DNA of 64,000 bases from Flavobacteriales bacterium UBA1937 (lineage in GTDB: Bacteria > Bacteroidota > Bacteroidia > Flavobacteriales > Weeksellaceae): NCBI GenBank assembly GCA_002337005.1, contig DDFD01000046.1, positions 1-64,000 of the forward strand, written 5' to 3'. The notes beneath the pieces were generated by a model. That model was not told the origin of the DNA. It ran no database searches and was given only the letters and a program-made list of their open reading frames with translations. The translations under genes were made by a program, and so were the position numbers. Below, piece after piece: positions 1-9,183 of the stretch; the stretch's first letter is position 1; every line of letters begins with the position of its first letter.

Positions 1-93
1 TACTAATAATCAGTAAATTATAGGTAGTTTAAGGAGAGACTAGATAATAATCAGTATGCTCATTGTAAGTTTGTTAATGTTCTTGCCAAGCAT

Positions 94-1545
94 TTGAAGG
101 ATGCTGGTGGAGATTACCCAGATAGTTGGAATGGATTTATTGAATCTGACATTATAAAACTTTCAAAATTTATAACGCCGAGTTGGGAATATAGACGAGA
201 TAAATCAATTGAGGAATGTGAAAAGGAAAAAAGACAAGAATTTGAAAAGTTTGTCAATGAGAATGATTGGCAGAACCAAGAGAACTTTTTTTTAAATGTT
301 GATGAGCTTTATAATCAGCAAAAAGATAGTAATGCGTGGCATATAGAAGGTGCAATTACCGATATTTATTTTACAATTGCACGGAAAAGCAAATCAGAAT
401 TTGAAAGTGCATTAAGATTGTTTTTTAGTGGTAAAGTATCCTATCCTTTACGTGCATTTGTTATGAATGTAACTATGATTGAAAAGATTATGACAGCAAA
501 TGAACTTTTAAATCTAATGAATGAATATGATTTCAAAGGGAAACCATATTGGGAATCTGTATTGGTAACAATGATACCAGATGAACAAGTCAATGAGTCA
601 TTCTTAAATATATTAATACAGGTTTTCCAAAGTAAAAATGAATATTTATACATTCCTCGGATGCTAGATTATCTGAAATATGATAATGTGTTTAATAGAT
701 ACAAAATTGGGAAACGTAAGCTAGAAAATCATAATATTATAACTTACCTAACGAATATAATTTTTGAAAATCGACGCCAAACCAGATGCGATTTTGGATT
801 TCACTTTTGCGAAGAATGCGCTTCCTTTTTTACTAATCATGTACAACTCTTAAAAGATGTGTTTTGGTCTCAATATCAAATAGATCCGCATTTTGATTAT
901 AATGGTAAAGAATTAAAAGCGATTTTAGATATTGATCATAACTTCCTAAATGAAAGTTTAAAGAATGGTAAAATTGGATTAAGTTATTCCTCAAAAATTA
1001 GATTGGAAAATATCAATACAAGTGCATTATGGGAATATGAGGAATATGCAGAACTTATTGAAGATTTATTATTAACAGCATTAGAAAAAGAGCAATTCAC
1101 TTTTTTACTAGAAGAGGATGTTTATTCGCTATTTAGATATAGAAGTGCTAATGAAGATGCTACGGAAAAAATGAAATCTCTAATTTTAAATCTTATTCGG
1201 AAACATAACGATAATGAAAAAGTATTACTGATACTTTCTGAAGTGGTTTACCATAATTTCAACACTTGGTTCTTAGATTATTTCAAAGAATTTCTTCTTG
1301 TTAATAAAAATATTGATGTAACTAAGAGAATTAATTTTGGAAGAACAGAAAGTTGGTCGGGTAGTAGGGTGTCAATAATTCAAAAGAAAATTGAATTTTA
1401 TCAGGACATTATTAAAATGATAAATACCTTGCCCGATATTTTAGAATACTCTGAACATATTGATCACTTTGAGCAAAAAATCATTTGGAAGAGACAGGAT
1501 ATTGAATATGAGCAAAGAAGAGATTTTATGGAAGAATTCTATTAA
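94..1545 (+). CDS. C-terminal part of a large helical protein, 5'-truncated
   Basis: The listed 483-residue frame begins at a TTG, but the same frame stays open and protein-like back to position 28, just after a stop at 25-27, with no ATG or GTG in between. This suggests the annotated start is not natural and that the gene has lost its 5' part. The protein is charged, predicted largely alpha-helical, and has no signal peptide or membrane segment. It looks like the repeat-rich C-terminal half of a large cytoplasmic protein such as a STAND-type NTPase, but no catalytic motif is present and I do not recognise the family. A short repeat (taataatcagta) occurs at both 4-15 and 46-57, right at the apparent break. 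It lies to the left of an att copy (1883-1904), so it is probably cargo of a neighbouring inserted element. Function unknown. Confidence 0.6.
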   Translation: MKDAGGDYPDSWNGFIESDIIKLSKFITPSWEYRRDKSIEECEKEKRQEFEKFVNENDWQNQENFFLNVDELYNQQKDSNAWHIEGAITDIYFTIARKSKSEFESALRLFFSGKVSYPLRAFVMNVTMIEKIMTANELLNLMNEYDFKGKPYWESVLVTMIPDEQVNESFLNILIQVFQSKNEYLYIPRMLDYLKYDNVFNRYKIGKRKLENHNIITYLTNIIFENRRQTRCDFGFHFCEECASFFTNHVQLLKDVFWSQYQIDPHFDYNGKELKAILDIDHNFLNESLKNGKIGLSYSSKIRLENINTSALWEYEEYAELIEDLLLTALEKEQFTFLLEEDVYSLFRYRSANEDATEKMKSLILNLIRKHNDNEKVLLILSEVVYHNFNTWFLDYFKEFLLVNKNIDVTKRINFGRTESWSGSRVSIIQKKIEFYQDIIKMINTLPDILEYSEHIDHFEQKIIWKRQDIEYEQRRDFMEEFY

Positions 1546-1742
1546 TATATGCCGACAGAATTATCCAATTTTTATTGTATATTTAGCAAGATGATCCAGA
1601 TGTGGGGTTGTTAATTTGGCTTAAATAACTACTAATGAATTTTAGAATCAATATAATTTAATTGAGTAGTATAAATATTTAAGAATTTTATATCTGAGAC
1701 TCTTGTATTTACAATGATTTTTCGTGAGATTTGGTAAAATAA

Positions 1743-1773
1743 TTTGCAAAAAATAAAAAAAGACCTATATTTG
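1743..1773 (+). promoter_or_regulatory. Bacteroidota-type promoter upstream of tRNA-Asp
   Basis: TTTG at 1743-1746 is separated by 19 bases from TATATTTG at 1766-1773, a textbook match to the Bacteroidota housekeeping promoter (-33 TTTG, -7 TAnnTTTG). No coding region follows before the tRNA, so it probably drives a leader of about 160 bases into the tRNA-Asp gene. The leader carries an extra copy of the att sequence. Confidence 0.7.
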
Positions 1774-1882
1774 CACCAGTAAAAACAAACAATCTTAATC
1801 TTGTTTAAAAAAGTGACCTATTCGGTGACCTAAAAATAAGAGAACGATATAAAGCGCGTCGGCAGGGAGTTTTTCAAATAAG

Positions 1883-1904
1883 AACAAGTCCCGTCCGGAT
1901 CGCA
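1883..1904 (+). repeat. Extra att copy (tRNA-Asp 3'-end sequence), probably attR of an upstream element
   Basis: These 22 bases contain gtcccgtccggatcgc, the 3' end of the tRNA-Asp gene, but lie 32 bases in front of the intact tRNA and belong to no complete tRNA. They match the right att copy at 22746-22767 over all 22 bases, including the aacaa before the tRNA-derived part. The simplest reading is a second tRNA-Asp gene to the left of this window, in tandem with the one seen here, carrying its own inserted element whose right end is this copy. Confidence 0.7.
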
Positions 1905-1935
1905 TAAGCTTTACAATTTTTGCTTAGAAAAAATT

Positions 1936-2009
1936 GATCCGGTAGTTCAGTTGGTTAGAATGCCGCCCTGTCACGGCGGAGGTCGCGGGTTCGAGTCCCG
2001 TCCGGATCG
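1936..2009 (+). tRNA. tRNA-Asp (anticodon GTC)
   Basis: The gene is 74 bases long. Acceptor arms GATCCGG (1936-1942) and CCGGATC (2002-2008) pair fully, with discriminator G at 2009. The anticodon stem is CCGCC/GGCGG (1963-1967, 1975-1979) around a seven-base loop with GTC at 1970-1972, and the T arm carries GGTTCGAGTCC. CCA is not encoded, as is usual in this phylum. The last 15 bases are part of the left att site, so the 3' end was rebuilt by the element when it integrated and the tRNA remains intact. Confidence 0.97.
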
Positions 2010-2012
2010 CAA
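1994..2012 (+). repeat. attL of the integrated element
   Basis: The 19-base direct repeat agtcccgtccggatcgcaa spans the 3' end of tRNA-Asp here and recurs exactly at 22750-22768. The integrase gene lies 360 bases to the right. Position, length and orientation are those of a tRNA-targeting tyrosine recombinase. Confidence 0.9.
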
Positions 2013-2032
2013 GCAGAAATGCAAATTATTAC

Positions 2033-2067
2033 AAAACCCTTTAAATCCTGTGATTTAAAGGGTTTTT
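2033..2067 (+). terminator. Intrinsic terminator after tRNA-Asp
   Basis: A 15-base-pair stem, AAAACCCTTTAAATC with GATTTAAAGGGTTTT, encloses the loop CTGT and is followed by TCTTTTTG. It starts 24 bases after the tRNA. It is supplied by the element, because the tRNA locus's presumed original terminator now lies beyond attR at 22791-22825. Confidence 0.85.
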
Positions 2068-2117
2068 CTTTTTGCTCAAATTGCAGATTTTGGTAAATAT
2101 TTTCAAAAAAAAGGGGG

Positions 2118-2279
2118 CAAATTCGGGGTCTCTAAATTTTTTGGAAAAAAGGGACACCTATTTTTTTTAGAATTTCAGTCTGGATTTTAGGACATTTTTT
2201 TGGAATGAAAAATCAAACTCAAAAAAGAGGTGCCCCTAAATAAAAAAGACACCGAATTTCCAAAAAAAAGGGACACCAA
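2118..2279. repeat. Repeated A-tract/GGGACACC motifs next to attL (probable recombinase arm sites)
   Basis: A-tract followed by GGGACACC occurs at 2145-2158 and 2262-2277. A variant (AGGGGCACCTC on the minus strand) lies at 2227-2237, and AAAAAAGACACCGAATT lies at 2242-2257. CAAATTCGGGGTCTC at 2118-2132 faces the last one in inverted orientation. GGGGTCT recurs near the right end at 22687-22693. Clustered directed repeats between an att core and an integrase gene are what arm-type binding sites for integrase or excisionase look like. The role is inferred. Confidence 0.5.
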
Positions 2280-2372
2280 ATCTCTCTTAAAGCCATTCAA
2301 TAGGGCGTTTACGAATTGAACATCTTGTAGGTAAAAAACAACATAATTATTTTTAACCTATAAGTCACCACT

Positions 2373-3614
2373 ATGAACACAAAGCTTTCAATTCTCTTTT
2401 ATATCAAAAGAGCAAAAACAACATCTCAAGGGAAATCTCCAATCTATTTACGTGTAACAGTTGACAGCAAAAGAACAGAATTTAGCATCAAAAGATTTGT
2501 TGAAACTCATAAATGGAGTTCCGAACAAAACAAAATGAAAGGTAATTCTGAAGAATCCAGAAAGCTTAATACCTATTTGGATATACTCAAATCTAGAATC
2601 TACGAAATTCAGAAAGACCTCATCCATTCCGGTAAAGAAGTTAATGGAGAGGTTATCAAAAATATCCTGTTGGGAATTGATGAAAGAAACCGAATGCTTA
2701 TTCCGATTTTTCAGGAGCATAATAACAGAATGGAAGCATTGCTGGGAAAAGAATTTGCAAAAGGAACGTTGACTCGATATAAAACCTGTCTTAGCCATAT
2801 CAAGGAATTTCTGAAATGGAAGTTTAATGTTTCGGATTTTGAGATTACAGAAATAGACCACGCCTTCATTTATGATTTTGAATTTTTTCTGAGAACAGAA
2901 AAATCCTGTGCTAACAATTCGGCAGTTAAATATGTCAAAAATTTTGGCAAAATTATCAGGATATGTCTTGCAAATAAATGGATACTTCACGATCCATTTT
3001 TAGGATACAATTCCAAATTCGTTGAAGTAAACAGAGGGTTTTTGGATGAAGAAGAATTATCACGCTTGCAAAACAAAGAATTGAAGGTAGAGCGAATCGC
3101 TTTGGTTCGTGATGTCTTTATTTTTAGCTGTTATACGGGTCTCTCGTTCATTGATGCTTGGAATCTTACAAAAGACAATATCGGAATCGGTATTGATGGC
3201 AATAAATGGATTTTTACAGCTCGTCAGAAAACAAAAATAGCCTCTCATATACCTTTGCTTCCGATTGCTGAAGATATTATTAAGAAATATGAAAAACATC
3301 CGATGTGTGTCATTTCTGGAAAGCTACTTCCTGTTCTCAGCAATCAGAAAATGAATGCTTATCTCAAAGAAATTGCTGATTTGTGCGAAATATCTAAAGA
3401 ACTTACTTTTCATATCGCAAGACATACATTTGCCACTACGGTTACACTTTCTAATGGAGTCCCTATAGAAAGCGTAAGTAAAATGCTGGGGCACAAAAGC
3501 ATTAAAACCACACAACATTATGCCAAGATTCTGGATAAGAAAGTGAGTGATGATATGGCATTATTAAAAGCGAAATTTTCTCAAACCGCTATTCAAAAAA
3601 ATAAAATCATTTAA
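2373..3614 (+). CDS. int: Tyrosine recombinase/integrase, IntDOT-like
   Basis: This 413-residue enzyme should cut and rejoin DNA at the att sites of the element. An N-terminal arm-binding and SAM-like domain covers roughly residues 1-215. The catalytic domain follows, with the lysine region TARQKTK, the box HIARHTFA, the motif MLGHKS and the nucleophile tyrosine in HYAKI. The position normally holding the first catalytic arginine reads TGLSF, so serine replaces arginine, as reported for the CTnDOT integrase. Length and order fit the Bacteroidota conjugative-transposon integrase family. It lies 360 bases from attL and reads away from the tRNA, the usual arrangement. The start ATG at 2373 follows an AT-rich leader that contains an imperfect inverted repeat (TAGGTAAAAA/TTTTTAACCTA, 2328-2360), possibly an operator. 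Confidence 0.95.
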   Translation: MNTKLSILFYIKRAKTTSQGKSPIYLRVTVDSKRTEFSIKRFVETHKWSSEQNKMKGNSEESRKLNTYLDILKSRIYEIQKDLIHSGKEVNGEVIKNILLGIDERNRMLIPIFQEHNNRMEALLGKEFAKGTLTRYKTCLSHIKEFLKWKFNVSDFEITEIDHAFIYDFEFFLRTEKSCANNSAVKYVKNFGKIIRICLANKWILHDPFLGYNSKFVEVNRGFLDEEELSRLQNKELKVERIALVRDVFIFSCYTGLSFIDAWNLTKDNIGIGIDGNKWIFTARQKTKIASHIPLLPIAEDIIKKYEKHPMCVISGKLLPVLSNQKMNAYLKEIADLCEISKELTFHIARHTFATTVTLSNGVPIESVSKMLGHKSIKTTQHYAKILDKKVSDDMALLKAKFSQTAIQKNKII

Positions 3615-3640
3615 TACATTTTGTTAAAAATTTTTATTGT

Positions 3641-3690
3641 TATTCCCGAAAACAACAATTAAATACATCGAAATAGTGTCATTATTCAGG
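3641..3690 (+). promoter_or_regulatory. Repeated motif upstream of the TPR/AraC-type regulator
   Basis: TATTCCCGAAAAC at 3641-3653 and GTGTCATTATTC at 3676-3687 appear here separately. Downstream of the regulator gene they are joined as one stretch, gtgtcattattcccgaaaac, at 5381-5400. Sharing between the regulator's own upstream region and the upstream region of the next genes suggests a binding site for the regulator or for a common factor. Inference from repetition only. Confidence 0.4.
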
Positions 3691-3767
3691 AATACAGATA
3701 TAACACTATGCTTTTTAAGATGTTGATTGACTTTAAAATTCATCTATTTGTCACCTTAAAAAAATTA

Positions 3768-5345
3768 ATGATGAAATTTCTTTTAATACTATTTTTTTTC
3801 ATCCCGTCAATTTTTACTTCAGCTCAGACTTCTGATATATACAAAGACACTAGTGAAGACATTAAAGAATTGGCGGAAAAAAATGTCAGTTCTTATGAAG
3901 AATCTTTCAATAATGGAAAAAAAATGCTATCTCTTGCTAAGACAAAAGCAGAATTTGCAAGAGCTTATGGTCATATGGGTTTTGCTAGATTTAATCAATT
4001 AAAATATTCTGAAGCAATTCCTTTGTTCGAGAAAGGAAGAAAATATGCAAACGAAAGCAACTACTATTACGCAACTTTTCTTATAGATCTTAACCTTAAA
4101 AAAGCTTATGAGATTATTGGTTTGAAATCAAAAGCTTTGGAATGTTGGGAAGAAGCCCAGCAAGTTGGCAAAAAGTTAGATACAGTAAATGCTGATTTTA
4201 TGATTAATCAGGAATTTGCTTATGATTTAGAAGAGCAGGATAAGTATAAAGAGGCAATTCCATATAGACTGAAAATGTTAGATATAGTCACTAATTCTCA
4301 AAAATCTACTCCAATAGCAAAAGTGATGAATATTGCAATGATGAATTATATTTTGGCATACAACTATTTAAAATCAAAAAAAATTAATGATGCTATAAGA
4401 TGTATTCAGATATCTGAAAAGTATCTAAAAGAGATACCGGATATAAGTAAAATGCAAGATATAGAAGAATTTTACTTATGTAAAGGGATGATTTATGCAG
4501 AACAAAATAATATTTCTCAGGCAAAAAAATGGTTCGATTTGGCGGGTAACTCTGTTAGTAAAAGAAATAATAAAGATTTATACAGCAAAATATTAGAAGA
4601 AAGGTTACGATATGGCATTGATGATCCGAAAAAATATAAAAACATAATCAATGATTATATAGAACAGAAAAAAAAATTTAGTAAAGATATCTCGACTATT
4701 GTTACAAAAGAGTCTGAAATTGAATACAACAATAAGCTAAAACAAAAATTCAGACTTAAACTGCTTATTGTAATTATAATAATTTTATCAATAATAATTT
4801 TGTTCCTCAATTATAAATACAAGAAAGGAGAAAAAAAATTACAGACAAAATTTGAAAAAATAATTAGCAGCTTGGAGCAGAATAATGAACCAAAAGAAAT
4901 TAAAACTAATTTTAAGAATAGTGATAATTATAGTGTCGTTACCGAAGAAAAGCCTTCTTTAAATAGAATTATGTCTAAAGAAAAAGAGGCTGAATTGCTT
5001 TCAAAAATGATAGAATTCGAGAAAGGTATAGAGTTTACGAATAAGAATTTTACCATTTCTAATTTCACTGCAATTTTGGAAACTAATTCTAAATATGCTA
5101 ATTATATTTTGAAAAAACACAGGAAAAAGAGTTTTAATGATTACATCAATAGTCTCAAAATAAAATTCATAATCGAAAAATTATATGCAAATCCTGAGTA
5201 TCTAAACTATAAGATCAATTATCTTTCAGAGTTAAGTGGATTTTCTACACATAGCCGCTTTGCACAAATTTTTAAAAATGAAACAGGAATATCTCCTTCC
5301 GAATTCATTTCAAAACTATCAAAAACCAAGCGAGATAAAAAATGA
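3768..5345 (+). CDS. TPR membrane regulator with C-terminal AraC-type HTH
   Basis: I choose the ATG at 3768 (or 3771) rather than 3708 because a clean signal peptide (MMKFLLILFFFIPSIFTSAQ) starts there. About 300 residues of helical TPR-like repeats follow, then a single strong membrane segment (LIVIIIILSIIILFLNY), a charged linker and a C-terminal AraC/XylS-type DNA-binding domain ending near SGFSTHSRFAQIFKNETG. The predicted topology is a periplasmic sensor connected through one membrane helix to a cytoplasmic DNA-binding domain, a common one-component design in flavobacteria. The following genes encode secreted and surface proteins, and the motif gtgtcattattc flanks the gene on both sides, so it probably controls itself and the adhesin genes. 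The signal sensed is unknown. Confidence 0.8.
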   Translation: MMKFLLILFFFIPSIFTSAQTSDIYKDTSEDIKELAEKNVSSYEESFNNGKKMLSLAKTKAEFARAYGHMGFARFNQLKYSEAIPLFEKGRKYANESNYYYATFLIDLNLKKAYEIIGLKSKALECWEEAQQVGKKLDTVNADFMINQEFAYDLEEQDKYKEAIPYRLKMLDIVTNSQKSTPIAKVMNIAMMNYILAYNYLKSKKINDAIRCIQISEKYLKEIPDISKMQDIEEFYLCKGMIYAEQNNISQAKKWFDLAGNSVSKRNNKDLYSKILEERLRYGIDDPKKYKNIINDYIEQKKKFSKDISTIVTKESEIEYNNKLKQKFRLKLLIVIIIILSIIILFLNYKYKKGEKKLQTKFEKIISSLEQNNEPKEIKTNFKNSDNYSVVTEEKPSLNRIMSKEKEAELLSKMIEFEKGIEFTNKNFTISNFTAILETNSKYANYILKKHRKKSFNDYINSLKIKFIIEKLYANPEYLNYKINYLSELSGFSTHSRFAQIFKNETGISPSEFISKLSKTKRDKK

Positions 5346-5380
5346 AAAGGATTGTTATATAGTTGTTTAATACTTATATT

Positions 5381-5403
5381 GTGTCATTATTCCCGAAAAC
5401 AGA
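5381..5403 (+). promoter_or_regulatory. Composite repeat upstream of the adhesin genes
   Basis: The stretch gtgtcattattcccgaaaac (5381-5400) combines two motifs that lie apart at 3641-3653 and 3676-3687. It is 60-80 bases ahead of the small secreted-protein gene. Candidate operator; no known consensus recognised. Confidence 0.4.
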
Positions 5404-5461
5404 TACCCTTTAGTTAGTCAAAATTTAGTCAGGTTGGTACTTTTGCACCACATAAACAAAA

Positions 5462-6022
5462 GTGGTGAATATTTCTATAAATGCATTTCGGATCATAAAA
5501 GACATCTATTACAAGATGTTTTTTGTGGTCTGTTTTTGTTTTCAGTATTCTGTTGCTCAAGTCTATGTTGGCGATTCAGCTATTATTTTTATTTCTAAAA
5601 ATTCCAGTATCAATATTATTGGTGATATTTCTAATCAGTTTTTTGTTGCAAAAAGTGGAGTTATTAAATCATCCTCTCTAAAGGATAGTCTTCTTAAAAC
5701 CGATAAATCTCGATTTGTCATATTGCATAAGAAGAGAGTTCAAACATCTGAAATTTCCAAAGACAAAGAACAGAAATCACAAAATTATTCTATTGTTTAT
5801 AAACCTTTGGATAATTCCACATCTTTTAATCTTAACAATAATACTGGACAAAATTTGATAATTCCGTCTTCAAATGGTTCTACATTTGGAGTAATACAGA
5901 AATACATAACAGTATATATTCATTCTTATAGAAGTTTTGAATATATCCTTAATCTGGAAAAATTCAAAATTTCCGAATACAGATTTTCTTACCCTATTCG
6001 TCCTCCTCCTTATGTAATCTAA
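5462..6022 (+). CDS. Small secreted protein of unknown function
   Basis: The frame runs from GTG at 5462. The ATG at 5516 is a better start because it opens directly onto a signal peptide (MFFVVCFCFQYSVAQ). The mature part is about 150 residues, rich in serine, asparagine and lysine, with no motif I recognise, and ends in a proline-rich tail (PIRPPPYVI). Similar short proteins often sit ahead of flavobacterial cell-surface proteins. Its neighbours, a membrane-bound AraC-type regulator upstream and a large adhesin downstream, suggest a role in surface display or in signalling to the regulator. No catalytic function is implied. Confidence 0.55.
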   Translation: MVNISINAFRIIKDIYYKMFFVVCFCFQYSVAQVYVGDSAIIFISKNSSINIIGDISNQFFVAKSGVIKSSSLKDSLLKTDKSRFVILHKKRVQTSEISKDKEQKSQNYSIVYKPLDNSTSFNLNNNTGQNLIIPSSNGSTFGVIQKYITVYIHSYRSFEYILNLEKFKISEYRFSYPIRPPPYVI

Positions 6023-6129
6023 AATATCAGATAATGTCCAAAACGGGACAATATTTCTTCTTTAAAAAATGAAAAAAATAGAGAAGCAGGGATTTCTATG
6101 CTTCAATTCAAAAATTTAAACATTCAATA

Positions 6130-9099
6130 ATGAAAAAAAATACTACAAAAATATTTATTGCAGCTATATTTCTTACAATTTCGGGAACTGCTTATGCCCA
6201 AGAGGGCAGAGTTGGGATTAATACCTCTACTCCTGCAGCAACTTTAGATGTGGTGGCATCTCCATCCAACGCTACAAGGATAGATGGATTTATCGCACCG
6301 CGTCTGAAAGGCTCAGAACTTAAAGCTAAGGACGCATTATATACCACTGCGCAAGAAGGTGCAATTGTATATGTTACGGAGGCTGTATCCGGAGTAACAG
6401 ATAAAACGACTAATGTTACATCTATTGGTTACTATTATTTTGATAAAACACAAGGTACAGCTGGTCGTTGGATGAAAATAGCAAATCCATCGGCAGCTGG
6501 GATATATCAGGAACCTTGGAATAATGTTGCGGATGGTACACCTGCAACAACCAATACCCAAAATTTATATCAGACAGGAGATATTGGGATTAGAACAAAT
6601 TCTCCAAAAGCTACGTTGGATGTACAGGCAAATGATACTGGCAGACCTTTCGGTATTATTGCTCCAAGAGTTACTGCTGTACAGCTAAGAAATGCAGGTG
6701 GAAACTTCAATGCAGATCAGGATGCGGCTCTTGTATATGTAACACAGGAATTCGGATCTTCGGATACTCCAACTGACAGAACAAGTAATGTAACATCTAT
6801 CGGTTATTATTATTTTGATAAAACACAGGGGACAAATGGGCGTTGGATGAAAATAGCAAATCCAACAACCATTACTTACCAAGAACCCTGGGTTGTACAA
6901 GGTGGTACAACACCTGCAACTACAAACTCACAGGCAATTTCTCAAAATGCATCGGTTGCAATTGGCAAATCAACAGCATATAATAGTACAATTCAAACTA
7001 TGTTAGATGTTGCTGGTGCTGTGCGTGGAGGTACAGGTCAATCAGGTGTCGTAGGAATTAACTCTGCAGCTTTTGGTAATGGCGCTAAGGCAACGGGAGC
7101 AGAGTCATTTGCAACAGGTAATAATACGACAGCAAGTGGAGCACAATCTTTTGCAGGCGGAGGGAACGGTGCAGTCGCATCTGGACAATATGCATTTGCA
7201 TTTGGGAATGGCGCTCAGGCATTTGGAAACCACGCCGTTGCAATGGGGGTAGGTACAGTAGCTCCTGCGAGAAGTGGAGCAACGTTCGGACGTTATAATG
7301 TTAATACATTTACAAGTGCTGATATCAGTCAGAATCAGCCAGGAGATCCAATATTTCAAATTGGTGCAGGAGCTGATGATGGTCGAAGATTTAACATATT
7401 AACTACCTTTTTAGGAACTAACGGAACAACTGGTTCTGGTGGTGGATGGCTGGCTGTAGGAGGAGATATTAATACTATGCCAACCAGAATTAATAACGAA
7501 ACATTAAGAGTATACGGCGGTACTTTATCAAATTCAGCTTATGTTACAGATATTAACGGTGTAGCTGGAGCAAATACAGATAAATTAGTGGTAGCGGATG
7601 CTACAACAGGGCAACTGAAAACTATCTCCGCAACTGGTTCTGCTGTTGCTTACCAAGAACCTTGGGTTGTGCAAGGTAGCACAACTCCAGCAACTACTAA
7701 TTCTCAGGCAATTTCTCAAAATGCTTCTGTTGCAATTGGTAAATCGTCAGCATATAGTAGTACAAATACAACGATGTTAGATGTCGTAGGTGCAATCAGA
7801 AGCGGATCTTCACAGTCTGGTGTGGTAGGTAGCAATTCGGTTGCTTTTGGACAGAGCAATACAGCGAGCAACTGGCAGTCCACAGCTATTGGAGATTCTA
7901 ACACTTCTTCTGGAGTAAGTTCTGTTGCATTAGGTAGCAAAAATAAAGCAACAGGTGATGCTTCTTTAGCAACAGGTAATACTACAACAGCATCTGGAGT
8001 TAATGCCACTGCAATAGGAGGTACATTAAACAAAGCGTCTGGTACAAACTCCTTTGCCTCTGGATATAATAACCAATCGGCTAATAACCAGTCTTTTACA
8101 GGTGGTGCCAATAATATTAATAATGGAGAAAGTACAATTGTTTACGGTGGTAGTAATACTGCTACTTCTGCTGCTGTTAATGCTGCAGCTTTTGGTGCCT
8201 TTAATACAATAAGTGGAGAATCAACATTTATTGGAGGTGGTAGCGGCAACAATGCTTCTGCAAATTATTCTGTAGTACTAGGAGGAATCAATAATACAGC
8301 CTCAGGATCTAATGCCATAGTATTTGCTGGTGATACTAGTACAGCTTCTGGAAAAAATTCTATCGCGGCTGGTAATTCAGCCAGTGCAACAGGGGATAAC
8401 TCTTTAGCTTTTGGTAATAATGCTACTGCTTCATTCACTCATAGTATAGCTATTGGTATTGGAACGGCAACCGCCGCTCGTAGTGGCGTATCGTTAGGGC
8501 GTTTTAATAGATATACAACAGGGTCAAATACGGCTGCCAATGCACCAGGTGATGTTATATTTCAAGTAGGACAAGGTACAACTTATACAAATAGGGTAAA
8601 TCTTATAACGGGGTATTATGGTATGAATACCGATAACTCTTTTGGGAACGGCTGGGTTGTAATTGGTGCTAACCCTTCAAATTCAGAAAGTGTAAGACTG
8701 GGGACTGAAGCATTAACGGTCTATGGAAAAATTGCTTCAACGGGTGCAATTAATGCAGGTGGTTCCGTTAATGGTAGTGTATCCACTTATCCTGATTATG
8801 TTTTCCAAAATTATTATACCGGAAATTCTACATTGAATTCAAATTATAAGTTTACAAATTTATATGAAACAGAAAAGTTCATCAAAGAAAACCATCATTT
8901 ACCGGGTGTAACTTCCATTAACGAATTAGAAAAAACAGAGAACGGATATTCAATTAACATTGGAGCAACGGCTACTCAGGCTTTAGAAAAAGCGGAAGAA
9001 CTATATCTGCACACTATAGAACAACAAAAGCAGATTGATGAGTTAAAAGATATTGTTAAGCAACAGCAAAAACAAATCGATCAATTACTAAAAAAATAA
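6130..9099 (+). CDS. Large surface adhesin with YadA-head-like repeats
   Basis: The 989-residue protein starts with a signal peptide (GTAYAQ cleavage region). Two copies of an N-terminal module follow, recognisable by VGINTSTPAATLDV and TSIGYYYFDKTQGT. Then come two long stretches of short repeats of the type AFGNGAxATGAxSFAxG, the left-handed beta-roll pattern of trimeric autotransporter heads. The tail (YETEKFIKENHHLPGVTS, then a Gln/Lys-rich coiled coil) is the typical C-terminus of flavobacterial surface or tail-fibre-like proteins. It should be a fibrous extracellular adhesin. There is no YadA membrane anchor and no obvious T9SS C-terminal domain, so how it is held on the surface is unclear. 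The two repeat halves (near residues 255-400 and 505-830) are each preceded by QEPWVVQG and probably arose by duplication. Confidence 0.8.
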   Translation: MKKNTTKIFIAAIFLTISGTAYAQEGRVGINTSTPAATLDVVASPSNATRIDGFIAPRLKGSELKAKDALYTTAQEGAIVYVTEAVSGVTDKTTNVTSIGYYYFDKTQGTAGRWMKIANPSAAGIYQEPWNNVADGTPATTNTQNLYQTGDIGIRTNSPKATLDVQANDTGRPFGIIAPRVTAVQLRNAGGNFNADQDAALVYVTQEFGSSDTPTDRTSNVTSIGYYYFDKTQGTNGRWMKIANPTTITYQEPWVVQGGTTPATTNSQAISQNASVAIGKSTAYNSTIQTMLDVAGAVRGGTGQSGVVGINSAAFGNGAKATGAESFATGNNTTASGAQSFAGGGNGAVASGQYAFAFGNGAQAFGNHAVAMGVGTVAPARSGATFGRYNVNTFTSADISQNQPGDPIFQIGAGADDGRRFNILTTFLGTNGTTGSGGGWLAVGGDINTMPTRINNETLRVYGGTLSNSAYVTDINGVAGANTDKLVVADATTGQLKTISATGSAVAYQEPWVVQGSTTPATTNSQAISQNASVAIGKSSAYSSTNTTMLDVVGAIRSGSSQSGVVGSNSVAFGQSNTASNWQSTAIGDSNTSSGVSSVALGSKNKATGDASLATGNTTTASGVNATAIGGTLNKASGTNSFASGYNNQSANNQSFTGGANNINNGESTIVYGGSNTATSAAVNAAAFGAFNTISGESTFIGGGSGNNASANYSVVLGGINNTASGSNAIVFAGDTSTASGKNSIAAGNSASATGDNSLAFGNNATASFTHSIAIGIGTATAARSGVSLGRFNRYTTGSNTAANAPGDVIFQVGQGTTYTNRVNLITGYYGMNTDNSFGNGWVVIGANPSNSESVRLGTEALTVYGKIASTGAINAGGSVNGSVSTYPDYVFQNYYTGNSTLNSNYKFTNLYETEKFIKENHHLPGVTSINELEKTENGYSINIGATATQALEKAEELYLHTIEQQKQIDELKDIVKQQQKQIDQLLKK

Positions 9100-9126
9100 A
9101 CGATTCTAAAAACACAGAAATGATTT

Positions 9127-9162
9127 AACTACCAGCAAGCGGTATGTTTGCTGGTAGTTTTT
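9127..9162 (+). terminator. Intrinsic terminator after the adhesin gene
   Basis: AACTACCAGCAA (9127-9138) pairs fully with TTGCTGGTAGTT (9148-9159) around a nine-base loop and is followed by a T run. It separates the large adhesin from the next surface-protein gene. Confidence 0.85.
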
Positions 9163-9183
9163 AACCTACAACATAAACACACA

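Noticed and set aside
1813..1840. GGTGACCTA words shared with 22901-22918 as element ends
   Set aside because: Nine bases only, at unequal distances from the att copies and on opposite sides of them; could be chance.
6035..6050. TGTCC-N6-GGACA inverted repeat before the adhesin gene
   Set aside because: Too short to support a site on its own and not found elsewhere in the element.
7716..8111. 131-codon open frame on the minus strand within the adhesin
   Set aside because: A shadow of the repetitive coding strand with biased proline/valine/leucine content and no protein-like pattern.
6900..8480. Dense short repeats inside the adhesin gene, at first look like a repeat array
   Set aside because: They are coding repeats (GNNATAxG pattern) in one long frame, irregular in spacing and without identical spacers or cas genes, so not CRISPR.
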